A stretch of 64,000 bases of DNA from assembly GCF_025997995.1 (NCBI RefSeq), contig NZ_AP026683.1, forward strand, positions 2,852,501-2,916,500. Reading direction: 5' to 3'. The notes beneath the pieces were generated by a model that saw only the letters and a list, made by a program, of their open reading frames with translations, did not search any database and was not told where the DNA came from. Source of the stretch: Sediminibacterium sp. TEGAF015. GTDB taxonomy: Bacteria; Bacteroidota; Bacteroidia; Chitinophagales; Chitinophagaceae. Shown here piece after piece: positions 34,320 through 43,026 of this stretch. A program made the translations under genes and the position numbers. Position 1 is the stretch's first letter, and every line of letters starts with the position of its first letter.

Positions 34320-35053
34320 TTTATTTACATAAGATATTGCCAGTCTTTATCATGCCTATTATGGTCATCATTTATTTGATGATCTATGCTTTGTGGAAGA
34401 AAAAGAGGTGGCCAATATATACAGCTATTTTTTGTTTATATGTGTTTTCTACCCCTATCGTTGCAGGTAATTTTTTCAAATTAATTGAAGGAACGGCACC
34501 TAGAAAAACACCAACTGAAATGCCGAGTGTTGATGCCATTGTAGTACTAAGTGGTATGATTAATCAAATTAAATCTACGAATGGTGTTCAGCCAGAATGG
34601 GCAGATCCTGATCGTTATTTCGGGGGAATAGAATTATTCAAAGCAGGGAAGGCTCCCAAAATTATTTTCACTAGAGGACAATTACCTTGGGGTAAAACTT
34701 TGCAAACAGAAGGTGATATCTTGAAAAAATTTGCATTAGAACAAGGCATACCTGATTCCTCTATACATCTCACGGATAATGTAGAAAATACTGCTGATGA
34801 AGCAAAAGCAGTAGTGAAAATCCTAGGTAAGTGGAAGTCTATCATTTTAGTAACTTCGGCATATCATATGCCTAGGTCAGTGCAATTATTTGAAAAGCAG
34901 GAATTGATTGTTAAACCTTATCGAGTGGATTATAAGTTAGACCAATTGAGTAGTATTACGCTTATGGATTTTTTACCAGATGCGGATAGTTTTAGGTTGT
35001 TGAATACGGGTTATAGAGAATTGATTGGTAGGGTTATCTATTATATTTTTTAA
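34316..35053 (+). CDS. DUF218/YdcF (ElyC/SanA-like) membrane protein
   Basis: The 245-residue protein has two N-terminal hydrophobic helices ([17 protein letters not shown] and the [17 protein letters not shown] segment). The DUF218 domain follows: [42 protein letters not shown], and [16 protein letters not shown]. ElyC/SanA relatives affect envelope integrity and undecaprenyl carrier use, but the reaction is unknown. It is coupled to ispF by the ATGA overlap. It ends 8 bp before the nucleotide-sugar dehydrogenase, so read-through into the polysaccharide locus is possible. Confidence 0.85.
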   Translation: MIYLHKILPVFIMPIMVIIYLMIYALWKKKRWPIYTAIFCLYVFSTPIVAGNFFKLIEGTAPRKTPTEMPSVDAIVVLSGMINQIKSTNGVQPEWADPDRYFGGIELFKAGKAPKIIFTRGQLPWGKTLQTEGDILKKFALEQGIPDSSIHLTDNVENTADEAKAVVKILGKWKSIILVTSAYHMPRSVQLFEKQELIVKPYRVDYKLDQLSSITLMDFLPDADSFRLLNTGYRELIGRVIYYIF

Positions 35054-35061
35054 TTTTATTG

Positions 35062-36234
35062 ATGCTTCAAAATTATAAAATTGCTGTTGTTGGATTGGGT
35101 TATGTGGGCCTTCCATTGGCTTTAGCATTTGCTGATAAATATTCAGTAATAGGTTTTGATATTAATGAAACAAGAATTCTGGAATTACAAAACAAGAATG
35201 ATATTTCTAAAGAAATTGAAAGGGATGCTTTTAATACGAAAGTCTCTATTCTTTTTACTCATGACTTAAAGGATATAGCGCCCTGCAATGTTTATATTAT
35301 AACAGTACCAACACCCATTGATCAAAATAAACAACCAGACTTACATTCCTTACTAGGTGCAAGCCAATCAGTAGGGTCTATTTTAAAAAAAGGTGATATA
35401 GTAATTTTCGAGTCCACTGTCTATCCAGGCTGCACAGAAGAAGAGTGTGTTCCGGTTTTAGAAAAATCAAGCGGCTTGCTATTCAATCAAGATTTTTTTG
35501 TTGGGTACTCTCCAGAGCGAATTAATCCAGGGGATAAGACAAGACCTATTCAGTCAATAATAAAAGTTACATCGGGTTCTACACCAACCATTGCAGAGGA
35601 AATCGATAACTTATATAAATCTGTTATAACAGCAGGAACTTATTTAGCTCCTAGTATAAAAGTTGCTGAAGCTTCTAAAGCTATTGAAAATGCACAAAGG
35701 GATGTCAATATCTCTTTCATGAATGAGCTGGCATTGATATTTGATAAATTGGGTATTGATATTGATGAAGTACTCGATGCTGCTAAAACCAAATGGAATT
35801 TCCTGCCTTTTAAACCAGGTTTGGTTGGAGGACACTGTATTGGAGTTGACCCACATTATTTGGCATATAAAGCCATGCAAGTGGGGTACACGCCTAAAGT
35901 GATTTTATCGGGTAGGGAAGTGAATGAACAAATGGGGATTTGGATGGGAGAGAAAATCATAGCCCAGTTGGCAACTCAGTTTAATGGAGAAATTAAGGGT
36001 AAAAAAGTCCTTATCCTAGGATTTGCTTTTAAAGAGAACTGCTCCGATACCCGCAATACCAAAGTGATTGACGTTTATAATACCCTCCAACGAGCTGGCC
36101 TTGAAGTAGCCATATATGATCCTTGTGTTAATAGAAAACAAGTTCAAAAGGAATTTGGAATAAAGCTAATTGATTCAACCGAAGGCAAGTATGATTATAT
36201 TTTTAAAGCTGTTGATCATCTTATTTTTAAGTAA
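35062..36234 (+). CDS. Nucleotide-sugar dehydrogenase (TviB/WbpA type), C-terminally short
   Basis: The enzyme oxidises UDP-N-acetylhexosamine to the uronic acid. The 390 residues show the Rossmann motif AVVGLGYVGLPLALAF, TVPTPID, the catalytic C259 in GLVGGHCIGVDPHYLAY, and the UDP-binding third domain (ILGFAFKENCSDTRNTKV). Proteins of this group usually run to about 420 residues and end with a segment after the A-VxHxxF motif; here the chain stops at VDHLIFK and the tail is missing. The missing end would be part of the last domain, so the activity is uncertain. The sequence after the stop is the long AT-rich gap, which suggests a recombination or degradation breakpoint. ATG 35062 is preferred to TTG 35059. 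Confidence 0.85.
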   Translation: MLQNYKIAVVGLGYVGLPLALAFADKYSVIGFDINETRILELQNKNDISKEIERDAFNTKVSILFTHDLKDIAPCNVYIITVPTPIDQNKQPDLHSLLGASQSVGSILKKGDIVIFESTVYPGCTEEECVPVLEKSSGLLFNQDFFVGYSPERINPGDKTRPIQSIIKVTSGSTPTIAEEIDNLYKSVITAGTYLAPSIKVAEASKAIENAQRDVNISFMNELALIFDKLGIDIDEVLDAAKTKWNFLPFKPGLVGGHCIGVDPHYLAYKAMQVGYTPKVILSGREVNEQMGIWMGEKIIAQLATQFNGEIKGKKVLILGFAFKENCSDTRNTKVIDVYNTLQRAGLEVAIYDPCVNRKQVQKEFGIKLIDSTEGKYDYIFKAVDHLIFK

Positions 36235-36682
36235 ACTTTTTGTTAGAAATTTCAAATTTTTTGTTTAAAATTATCTTTTTTGGTTATTCCAAGTTTCTAA
36301 ATACTATTTGATTAACTAAATTTTAGTCTAGTTCATTAGCTTATAATTTAATTATACTGATAGAAAGTTTAGTTAGTATACGATGAAGTTATCAACTATA
36401 TCAGTTAGTATCAATTAATTGTTATAATTTTTTATTATCCAATAATATTTTCCTATAGACATGCAAATCATTTATAAAAAGTAATTTAAATACAATTCTA
36501 AAAATTGAAGATGCAAATCATTTGTTTATTTTATGAATATAAAATTTATTGTATATCTAATTCACTTGAATTAGTTCAAAAATTTCAGGCATATCAATTT
36601 TAACAACATGCACTTGGAATATATTACGAAAAACTATTACAAATATATTTGTCACATTTTTGGTTGATAATTTTTACTAATT

Positions 36683-36690
36683 TACATTTG
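36683..36690 (+). promoter_or_regulatory. Candidate promoter of the polysaccharide operon
   Basis: TACATTTG fits the -7 consensus TAnnTTTG; a TTG at 36664-36666 gives a 16-bp spacing, shorter than ideal. Transcription from here would carry a leader of about 190 nt before the wzz start codon. Confidence 0.4.
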
Positions 36691-36740
36691 TCTTCTATAG
36701 ACTTAAAACGCCCCCCTATTTTAGATCTAGACTCTCTTAA

Positions 36741-36773
36741 ATTAAACTTATGCTCATAAACGCAAAGTTTAAT
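36741..36773 (+). promoter_or_regulatory. Leader hairpin before wzz (possible attenuator)
   Basis: ATTAAACTT (36741-36749) and AAGTTTAAT (36765-36773) are a perfect 9-bp inverted repeat with a 15-base loop, followed by CTTTCTTG. The AU-rich stem is weak. It could be an attenuator in the leader, of the kind antiterminators act on in Bacteroides capsule loci, but no NusG-like gene is visible here. Confidence 0.3.
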
Positions 36774-36885
36774 CTTTCTTGTCTAAGCCCACTTGTTTTT
36801 AATTGTGACTTAGAGTGGCGTAGCTTTTTTTTATTCAATTAAAATCATTTTATAAACATACTTATCTGAAAATATCAGCAATCAA

Positions 36886-37962
36886 ATGAATAATTTAAAC
36901 CAGCCTGAAGAAATTAATTTTAAAGAAATCGTTTTAGCATCTAAAGTTTGCTTTACATTTCTTAAGAAATATTTTTTTAAAATTATAGCTGCTGGATTTA
37001 TTGGGGGACTCATCGGATTTTTTCTTGCTTATGTTAAGCCTGTAACTTATACTGCCAAAACGATTTTTGTAGTTGAGGATGCAAAAAACAATAATACATT
37101 TAGCGGATTAGCTTCACTTGCGGGGCAATTTGGAGTAGATATGGCTGGTGGGGTTGGAGGGGGCTTAATTGAGGGTGATAATATACTTTTTTATTTTAAA
37201 AGTGAATTATTAGCAAGAGAAGTGTTGTTAAGTTCTTGGGACAGCACAGGTTATGAATCTATAGCAAATATTTATGCGAAGGTTTATGGCCTAAATAAGG
37301 ATTGGGAAAATAATCCAAAAATAGGAGTAATTAACTTTCCTATTCAAAAGAAAGGCATTTCTTATTCTAGAGTACAAGATAGTTTATTGAGGGCAATGAT
37401 TATGTCCATAAATGAAAATATGTTTAACATAAGTAAAGTTGATAAAAAATCAAGCTTCATTCAATTGCGTGTTACAATGTTAGATGAAATGTTGACAAAG
37501 AGATATTGTGATAAAATTCTTGCAATTGCAATTAACCGTTATATATCTTTGAAAACTGAAAGACAGAAAAATACAATAGATAAATTGCAGTATAGAGTAG
37601 ATAGTATTGGTAGCTTATTACAGAAAAAAACTAATAAGTCTGCTGCTATTCAAACAAGTGCATCTACAATAGATGCCAATCCCCTATATAAGACTAGTAC
37701 AGTTCTTGAAACCGAAATTACATTGAGGGATAAAGCCCTTTTATCTACATTATATTCCGAAGTTCTAAAGAATCTCGAAATTGCAAAATTTACATTAAGT
37801 CAAGAAACTCCTGTAATACAAGTTGTAGATAAAGATGAATTTCCGCTGGCGAAAAACAAAATATCGAAAATAAAGTATTCGATTTATGGCTTTTTAGTGC
37901 TTTCGACTATATTTATCTTTTCTCTAGTTGTTCATATAAAAATAAAATCAATTAATGTTTAA
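36886..37962 (+). CDS. wzz: Wzz-type chain-length determinant protein
   Basis: The 358-residue inner-membrane protein has a first transmembrane helix at ~31-50 (IIAAGFIGGLIGFFLAYV) and the Wzz domain (VTYTAKTIFVVED). A long helical periplasmic part lies at ~190-300, and a second helix sits near the C-terminus (IYGFLVLSTIFIFSLVV) just after the family's Pro-like segment. There is no cytoplasmic tyrosine-kinase domain, so it is a co-polymerase of the PCP-1/PCP-2b kind. It controls polymer length with the Wzy protein. It is the first gene of the variable locus behind the AT-rich leader. Confidence 0.85.
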   Translation: MNNLNQPEEINFKEIVLASKVCFTFLKKYFFKIIAAGFIGGLIGFFLAYVKPVTYTAKTIFVVEDAKNNNTFSGLASLAGQFGVDMAGGVGGGLIEGDNILFYFKSELLAREVLLSSWDSTGYESIANIYAKVYGLNKDWENNPKIGVINFPIQKKGISYSRVQDSLLRAMIMSINENMFNISKVDKKSSFIQLRVTMLDEMLTKRYCDKILAIAINRYISLKTERQKNTIDKLQYRVDSIGSLLQKKTNKSAAIQTSASTIDANPLYKTSTVLETEITLRDKALLSTLYSEVLKNLEIAKFTLSQETPVIQVVDKDEFPLAKNKISKIKYSIYGFLVLSTIFIFSLVVHIKIKSINV

Positions 37963-38121
37963 TTAATATGTAATACTAGCATTAAGTGATTATTATAAAT
38001 TGTTTAATGAGTAATTTATATCACTCTAAAATTCAGTTAGTATAATAATTTATTAACATAATATTTTTTATTCAATTTCACTTTGCATTGCAACTATTAG
38101 TAATAATTAATAATATATAAT

Positions 38122-39120
38122 ATGATTCTTAAAAATAAAATGATTCTAGTAACTGGAGCTGATGGATTTATAGGTAGCCATTTAGTTGAATTTCTAATAT
38201 TAGAGGGGGCTAGAGTGAGAGCATTCGTAAATTATAATTCATTTAATAGTTGGGGATGGATTGATAATCTGGGAAAAGAAACAATTAAGCAAATTGAAAT
38301 TTTTAGTGGGGACATTCGAGATCCAAATGCAGTTAAATTGGCAATGAAGGACTGCAATATTGTTTTTCATCTTGCTGCACTGATTTCTATTCCTTATAGT
38401 TACCTTGCTCCCGATCACTATGTAGATACTAACATAAGAGGTACACTAAACATCTTACAGGCAGCCAGGGATTTATATATTGAAAAAACTTTAATTACCT
38501 CTACTTCAGAAGTTTATGGTACTGCAATTTATGTTCCAATAGACGAAAAACATCCGCGTCAAGGGCAGTCACCTTATTCTGCAACTAAAATTGGAGCTGA
38601 TAGTTTAGCTGAATCATTTTATAAAAGTTTTGAACTACCATTGACAATTGTGAGACCTTTTAATACTTATGGGCCTCGACAATCTGCGAGGGCAGTAATA
38701 CCAACTATAATCACACAACTATTAGCAGGAGTGACTGAAATTAAACTTGGGGCGATTCATCCAACTCGTGACTTGGTTTATGTGAAAGATACTGTTCGAG
38801 GATTTATCGAGATAGCGAAATCGGATTTTTTAGTTGGTCAGGATGTTAACATTGCTACATGCTCTGAAATAAAAGTTGGGGACTTAGCCCAAAAAATCAT
38901 TGATTTGATTAATCCAGCTGCAAAAATTATTGAAGATAAAAATAGGTTGAGGCCTGCTAATAGTGAAGTTGAGAGACTTTTTGGTTCAAATCATAAAATT
39001 CTAAAATCAACTAATTGGACTCCTACATATTCACTTAACGAAGGCTTAACTGAAACAATTAATTGGTTTTCAACAAAGGAAAATCTCAAGTTATACAAGC
39101 ATGATATATATAACCTATAA
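38122..39120 (+). CDS. legB: NAD-dependent 4,6-dehydratase, LegB-like
   Basis: The 332-residue extended SDR has the cofactor motif TGADGFIGSHL, the active-site segment TSTSEVYG, and SPYSATK with the catalytic Tyr and Lys. The body resembles LegB, which makes UDP-4-keto-6-deoxy-GlcNAc for bacillosamine and legionaminic acid. The two following enzymes of that route (aminotransferase LegC, hydrolysing epimerase LegG) are not in the window; a glycosyltransferase gene stands in their place. A dTDP- or GDP-sugar dehydratase role is the alternative. Confidence 0.75.
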   Translation: MILKNKMILVTGADGFIGSHLVEFLILEGARVRAFVNYNSFNSWGWIDNLGKETIKQIEIFSGDIRDPNAVKLAMKDCNIVFHLAALISIPYSYLAPDHYVDTNIRGTLNILQAARDLYIEKTLITSTSEVYGTAIYVPIDEKHPRQGQSPYSATKIGADSLAESFYKSFELPLTIVRPFNTYGPRQSARAVIPTIITQLLAGVTEIKLGAIHPTRDLVYVKDTVRGFIEIAKSDFLVGQDVNIATCSEIKVGDLAQKIIDLINPAAKIIEDKNRLRPANSEVERLFGSNHKILKSTNWTPTYSLNEGLTETINWFSTKENLKLYKHDIYNL

Positions 39121-39159
39121 TTTTCAAATCATTATATTACATTCTTGACATTCCTTTTT

Positions 39160-40017
39160 ATGAATGTAGTTTTTTCGGTTATCTTTCCCCAAAATCTTAC
39201 ATATCTTAAGTCGTTTATACGATCTTTAGAGAATCAAGTAGATAAAAATTTCATTCTAGTTTTAGTTAATGATGGGGTTTATGAATTGAGTAAATATTTC
39301 GAAAACTCAAAGATGCCAATTAGAATAATTGAAATTGATGGTTTGAAATTAACACATTTTGAAATTCGTCTTTATGGGTTAAACAAAATTATTGAATGGG
39401 GCGCCAATAAAGTTGTTTTTGCAGACAGTGATGATGAATTTTCAATTAATAGAACTTTGCTAACATTTAAGTACCTCGATTCTTATCCAATTGTATGTAA
39501 TGATTTAGTTACAATGAATAATGATGGAGTAGTAATAAATGAAAATTATTGGGATATTAGATTGGGCGAAATTTTTGAGTTTTCGAGTTCATTTATAAAA
39601 GATAAAAATATTATTGGATTTGGAAATAGTGGGATTAATAAGGATAAATTAATAGAAATCTTGCAGGTATTAGGTAATTCCAAAGAAGGTTTTGATTGGC
39701 TATTCTTTTCCAGTTATAAAGATGACTTCAAAGCATTATTTTTCAGCAAAGCAAAAACATTTTACAGACAACACGACAGAAATTTATTAGGGGCAAATCA
39801 ATTATCTGTTTTATCTCTGAAAAAAAAAATAGAATTAAAAATTACGCATTATGAAAAATTGCTATTGTTAAAAAAAGACTTAGAATTATTAAATGCTCTA
39901 GATAAATATCGAAGTATTCTAAAAAAATCCAATAACTTTTTTGAAAAAAAAGTTAAACAAATAAACTCATCAAACACAAATTATTTTTGGTTTGAAGAAA
40001 CAAATTTATTATTATGA
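39160..40017 (+). CDS. GT-A-fold glycosyltransferase (family 2-like)
   Basis: The protein has 285 residues from the ATG at 39160 (TTG at 39145 is less likely). It begins like GT2 enzymes (VVFSVIFPQNLTYLKSF), with LVLVNDG near residue 40 and a metal-binding FADSDDEF around residue 90. The C-terminal ~60 residues are a Lys-rich helical region. It lies between legB and the NeuB-type gene and overlaps the latter by four bases (ATGA). It may add the nonulosonic acid or a neighbouring sugar; acceptor and donor are unknown. Confidence 0.65.
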   Translation: MNVVFSVIFPQNLTYLKSFIRSLENQVDKNFILVLVNDGVYELSKYFENSKMPIRIIEIDGLKLTHFEIRLYGLNKIIEWGANKVVFADSDDEFSINRTLLTFKYLDSYPIVCNDLVTMNNDGVVINENYWDIRLGEIFEFSSSFIKDKNIIGFGNSGINKDKLIEILQVLGNSKEGFDWLFFSSYKDDFKALFFSKAKTFYRQHDRNLLGANQLSVLSLKKKIELKITHYEKLLLLKKDLELLNALDKYRSILKKSNNFFEKKVKQINSSNTNYFWFEETNLLL

Positions 40018-41072
40018 AAGTAGTTAACATTACAAAAGAAAAGACTGTTCAAAATTTTAGTACACCTTATATCATAGCTGAAATTGGTGCCAATCATAAT
40101 GGAGATATGCAGTTAGCAAAAAAAATGATTGACGCGGCTGTTGAATGCGGATGTGATGCTGTTAAATTTCAGTCATGGACGCCTGATTCGATCGTTTCAA
40201 AAGAGGAGTATGATAGAAATCAACGATATAATGATTCAGCAAAAAAACATTTTGGCTCATTACGTGAAATGGTTGATAAGTATTATTTAAGAACCGAACA
40301 GCATTATGATTTAGAATCATATTGCAGGCAAAAGAATATTGATTTTTGTTCTACACCATTTACTAATCGTGAAGTTGATTTATTGGAAGACTTGCATGTT
40401 CCATTTTATAAGATAGCATCAATGGATATCAACAACTATGATTTTCTGGCCTATGTTGCCCAAAAAGGTAAGCCTGTAATATTATCAACTGGTATGTCAA
40501 CCCTTGGAGAGATTGAAACTGCTATCAAGGTTGTAAATAATGCAGGTAACGATGATATTGTTCTTTTGCATTGTATCTCAATTTACCCCCCTTTGTATGA
40601 AGATATTCATCTTAATAATATAACAATGTTGCAACAAACTTTTGGCTATCCAGTTGGATTCTCTGACCACACTATTGGATATTCTATTCCCTTAGCTAGT
40701 GTTGCGCTTGGGTCATGTGTAATTGAAAAACATTTCACTCTAGATAAAGACCTTCCAGGCTGGGATCATGAAATCTCCGCAAATCCAGAAGAAATGAAAA
40801 TTATTTGTCAGGAGTCGCATAATATCGTAAAATCTTTAGGAAATTTTAAAAGAACAGTATCATCTGCAGAAATTGCCAAAAAAGATAAGTTCAGACGCAG
40901 TGCTGTAGCTAAAATCGAAATCAACGCAGGGCATATTGTTTCAGTTAATGACTTAGATTTCAAGAGACCCGGCACTGGAATTCAACCAGAAGAAATAAAA
41001 TATTTAATAGGACGAAAAGTAAAAAGTGGGATTCCTGAGGGAGAATTGATTAAGTGGGAGCATTTTGAATAA
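40014..41072 (+). CDS. legI: NeuB-family nonulosonic acid synthase (legionaminate synthase-like)
   Basis: NeuB-type enzymes condense phosphoenolpyruvate with a mannosamine-like sugar. The 352-residue protein has the TIM-barrel (IIAEIGANHNGDMQLAKKMI, DAVKFQSW, STPFTNREVD, ILSTGMSTLGEI, GFSDHTIG, VIEKHFTLD). A C-terminal SAF antifreeze-like domain (~285-352; RRSAVAKIEINAGHIVS) caps the active site. With legB and a PtmE-like nucleotidyltransferase next to it, legionaminic acid or a relative is a better guess than sialic acid. The start overlaps the preceding gene by four bases. Confidence 0.85.
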   Translation: MKVVNITKEKTVQNFSTPYIIAEIGANHNGDMQLAKKMIDAAVECGCDAVKFQSWTPDSIVSKEEYDRNQRYNDSAKKHFGSLREMVDKYYLRTEQHYDLESYCRQKNIDFCSTPFTNREVDLLEDLHVPFYKIASMDINNYDFLAYVAQKGKPVILSTGMSTLGEIETAIKVVNNAGNDDIVLLHCISIYPPLYEDIHLNNITMLQQTFGYPVGFSDHTIGYSIPLASVALGSCVIEKHFTLDKDLPGWDHEISANPEEMKIICQESHNIVKSLGNFKRTVSSAEIAKKDKFRRSAVAKIEINAGHIVSVNDLDFKRPGTGIQPEEIKYLIGRKVKSGIPEGELIKWEHFE

Positions 41073-41139
41073 ATCCTCATTTAGTATGATCAGTATTGAT
41101 ATAATCATTTTTTTAGATAATCTTTAATAAATCAATACA

Positions 41140-42198
41140 TTGACAAAGTATAAAATTAGTAGTTCAAATAACATCAGAGATGCTATTAAACAAATTGACA
41201 ATAATGGAGAAGGTTTTGTACTAATAGTGGATGATAGTGAAAAAGTAATTGGGCTGTTAACGGATGGTGATTTTCGAAGAGCAATATTAAGCGGCATTTC
41301 ATTGGCCGAAAATTGCCTAAAGATTGCAAACAGAAAATTTATATCAGTTGATAAAAATGTATCTGAAAGAGAGATTATTAATATTTTCCTTCAATCGAAA
41401 ATTGATCACCTTCCAGTTCTTGAGGACGGGTTATTAATTGAGATACTTCAGAGAAAAAATTTTAATTTATCTGGTAAGGTAGTTTTGCCAGCTACATTTG
41501 AAGATGTATCTATCGTTATCATGGCTGGTGGAAAAGGCACTCGAATGAAGCCCTTTACAAATATACTACCTAAACCATTAATACCCGTTGGTAATAAATC
41601 TATGCTCGAGGTGATTATGGTTGAATACCAAAGATATTTTAATTGCAGTTTTTTTATATCAGTAAATTATAAAGCAAATCTTATTAAAGCATATTTGGAA
41701 GAATATGCTGATTTATATAAGGTGTCTTATATAATGGAAGATAGTCCATTAGGTACAGCAGGAGCCTTGAAATACATTAAAGGAGAAATTGATAAACCTT
41801 TTTTTGTTTCCAATTGCGATATACTAATTAAAGCTAATTACGCAGATATTTACAGGAATCACATTGAAAAGAAAAACGATTTTACCATTATTTCATCTAT
41901 GATACACTATAAAATTCCATATGGTGTTTGTGAAATTGAAAATGGCGGTGAGTTGAGAAGACTAGTTGAAAAACCTGAGTATGATTTTTTAGTAAATGCA
42001 GGTATGTACATCGTTAACCCTGAAGTACTTTCTTTGATACCAGATAATACATTTTATAATATTACTGATTTAATAGATGCTATAAAGAAAGATGGTGGTA
42101 GGGTAGGAGTTTTTCCAGTATCAGAAAATTCTTATCATGATTCTGGACAATGGAAAGAATATGGGAATATGTTGGATGCGATTACTAGAATTTCATAA
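41140..42198 (+). CDS. ptmE: CBS-domain nucleotidyltransferase, PtmE-like
   Basis: The 352-residue protein starts with TTG at 41140, which fits the start of the first CBS motif. Residues 1-115 are a CBS pair (EGFVLIVDDSEKVIGLLTDGD, split here into two parts, and ISVDKNVSEREI). Residues ~125-350 are a sugar nucleotidyltransferase (IVIMAGGKGTRMKPFTNILP, PKPLIPVGNKSM, NAGMYIVNPE). In Campylobacter PtmE activates GlcN-1-P to the GDP-sugar that enters the legionaminic acid route, so it belongs to the neighbouring synthase and CMP-transferase. The CBS pair probably senses a nucleotide. Confidence 0.82.
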   Translation: MTKYKISSSNNIRDAIKQIDNNGEGFVLIVDDSEKVIGLLTDGDFRRAILSGISLAENCLKIANRKFISVDKNVSEREIINIFLQSKIDHLPVLEDGLLIEILQRKNFNLSGKVVLPATFEDVSIVIMAGGKGTRMKPFTNILPKPLIPVGNKSMLEVIMVEYQRYFNCSFFISVNYKANLIKAYLEEYADLYKVSYIMEDSPLGTAGALKYIKGEIDKPFFVSNCDILIKANYADIYRNHIEKKNDFTIISSMIHYKIPYGVCEIENGGELRRLVEKPEYDFLVNAGMYIVNPEVLSLIPDNTFYNITDLIDAIKKDGGRVGVFPVSENSYHDSGQWKEYGNMLDAITRIS

Positions 42199-42270
42199 AG
42201 ACTATCTTATATAAAATGAAATTTTCTTAGTTTCATAAGTAATAAAAAAAATAATAGAAATAAAAATTCT

Positions 42271-42975
42271 ATGAATGTAGTTGCAATTATTCCAGCAAGA
42301 GGAGGATCAAAAAGAATACCAAGAAAGAATATTATCGATTTCATGGGGAAACCAATGATTGCCTGGACAATTGATGCAGCTCAGAATGCCAAAATTTTCA
42401 ACAGGATATTGGTAAGTACGGATAGTGAAGAAATTGCAAGTGTAGTTAAATCATGTGGAATAGATGTTCCCTTTCTTCGCTATCATAAAAGTGATGATTA
42501 CTCGCCTGTAACAGAAGCTACCATTGAAGCGATTAATCAGGCCGAAACATTTTATAATGAGAAGTATGACATAGTGGTTCAGCTAATGGCAAATGCACCA
42601 TTACGTAACGCAAAGGATATTTTACAACATTATAGTACATTTTTAGCCTGTGGACGGAGTTTTCAAATCAGTTCTTTTAAATTCGGATGGATGAATCCTT
42701 GGTGGGCTTTCAAGGTTAACGAGAGTGGGGAAGCTGAATGGATAATGAAGGAAGGCGTTGGTAAACGATCCCAGGATTTGGAAGATTTGTACTGTCCTAC
42801 AGGTGTAATTTGGATAGCAAAAGTTGATCAGTTAAAAGCAGCTAATACATTCTACGGGCCTGGATATGAATTTTGTGAAATCAATTGGAAAAGTGCAGTG
42901 GATATTGATAATTATGAAGACCTTGAATTTGCAAAAGCATTGTATTTGTTAAAGCAAAAAGAAAGCAGAGCATAA
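42271..42975 (+). CDS. CMP-nonulosonate cytidylyltransferase (NeuA/PtmB-like)
   Basis: The 234-residue enzyme activates the nonulosonic acid as the CMP-sugar. Signature segments: AIIPARGGSKRIPRKN, LVSTDSEEIA, QLMANAPLRNAKDI, and CPTGVIWIAK near the end, followed by SAVDIDNYEDLEFA. The length is normal for the family. It completes the three-gene activation block legI-ptmE-CMP transferase. Confidence 0.87.
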   Translation: MNVVAIIPARGGSKRIPRKNIIDFMGKPMIAWTIDAAQNAKIFNRILVSTDSEEIASVVKSCGIDVPFLRYHKSDDYSPVTEATIEAINQAETFYNEKYDIVVQLMANAPLRNAKDILQHYSTFLACGRSFQISSFKFGWMNPWWAFKVNESGEAEWIMKEGVGKRSQDLEDLYCPTGVIWIAKVDQLKAANTFYGPGYEFCEINWKSAVDIDNYEDLEFAKALYLLKQKESRA

Positions 42976-43026
42976 GAACTTCCAATAAGCAGTCATTTAC
43001 AAAACACTTAGATATAAGCAATATCC

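Larger units (their letters stand above)
36235..36885. other. 651-bp AT-rich non-coding leader of the polysaccharide locus
   Basis: No credible ORF on either strand; the sequence is very AT-rich with many stops. It contains a direct repeat ATGCAAATCATTTAT/ATGCAAATCATTTGT (about 36461 and 36511), a TACATTTG promoter box at 36683-36690, a short C6 run at 36711-36716 and a hairpin at 36741-36773. It looks like the border between core genes and the exchangeable polysaccharide block, and the long untranslated leader of that operon. Confidence 0.6.
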
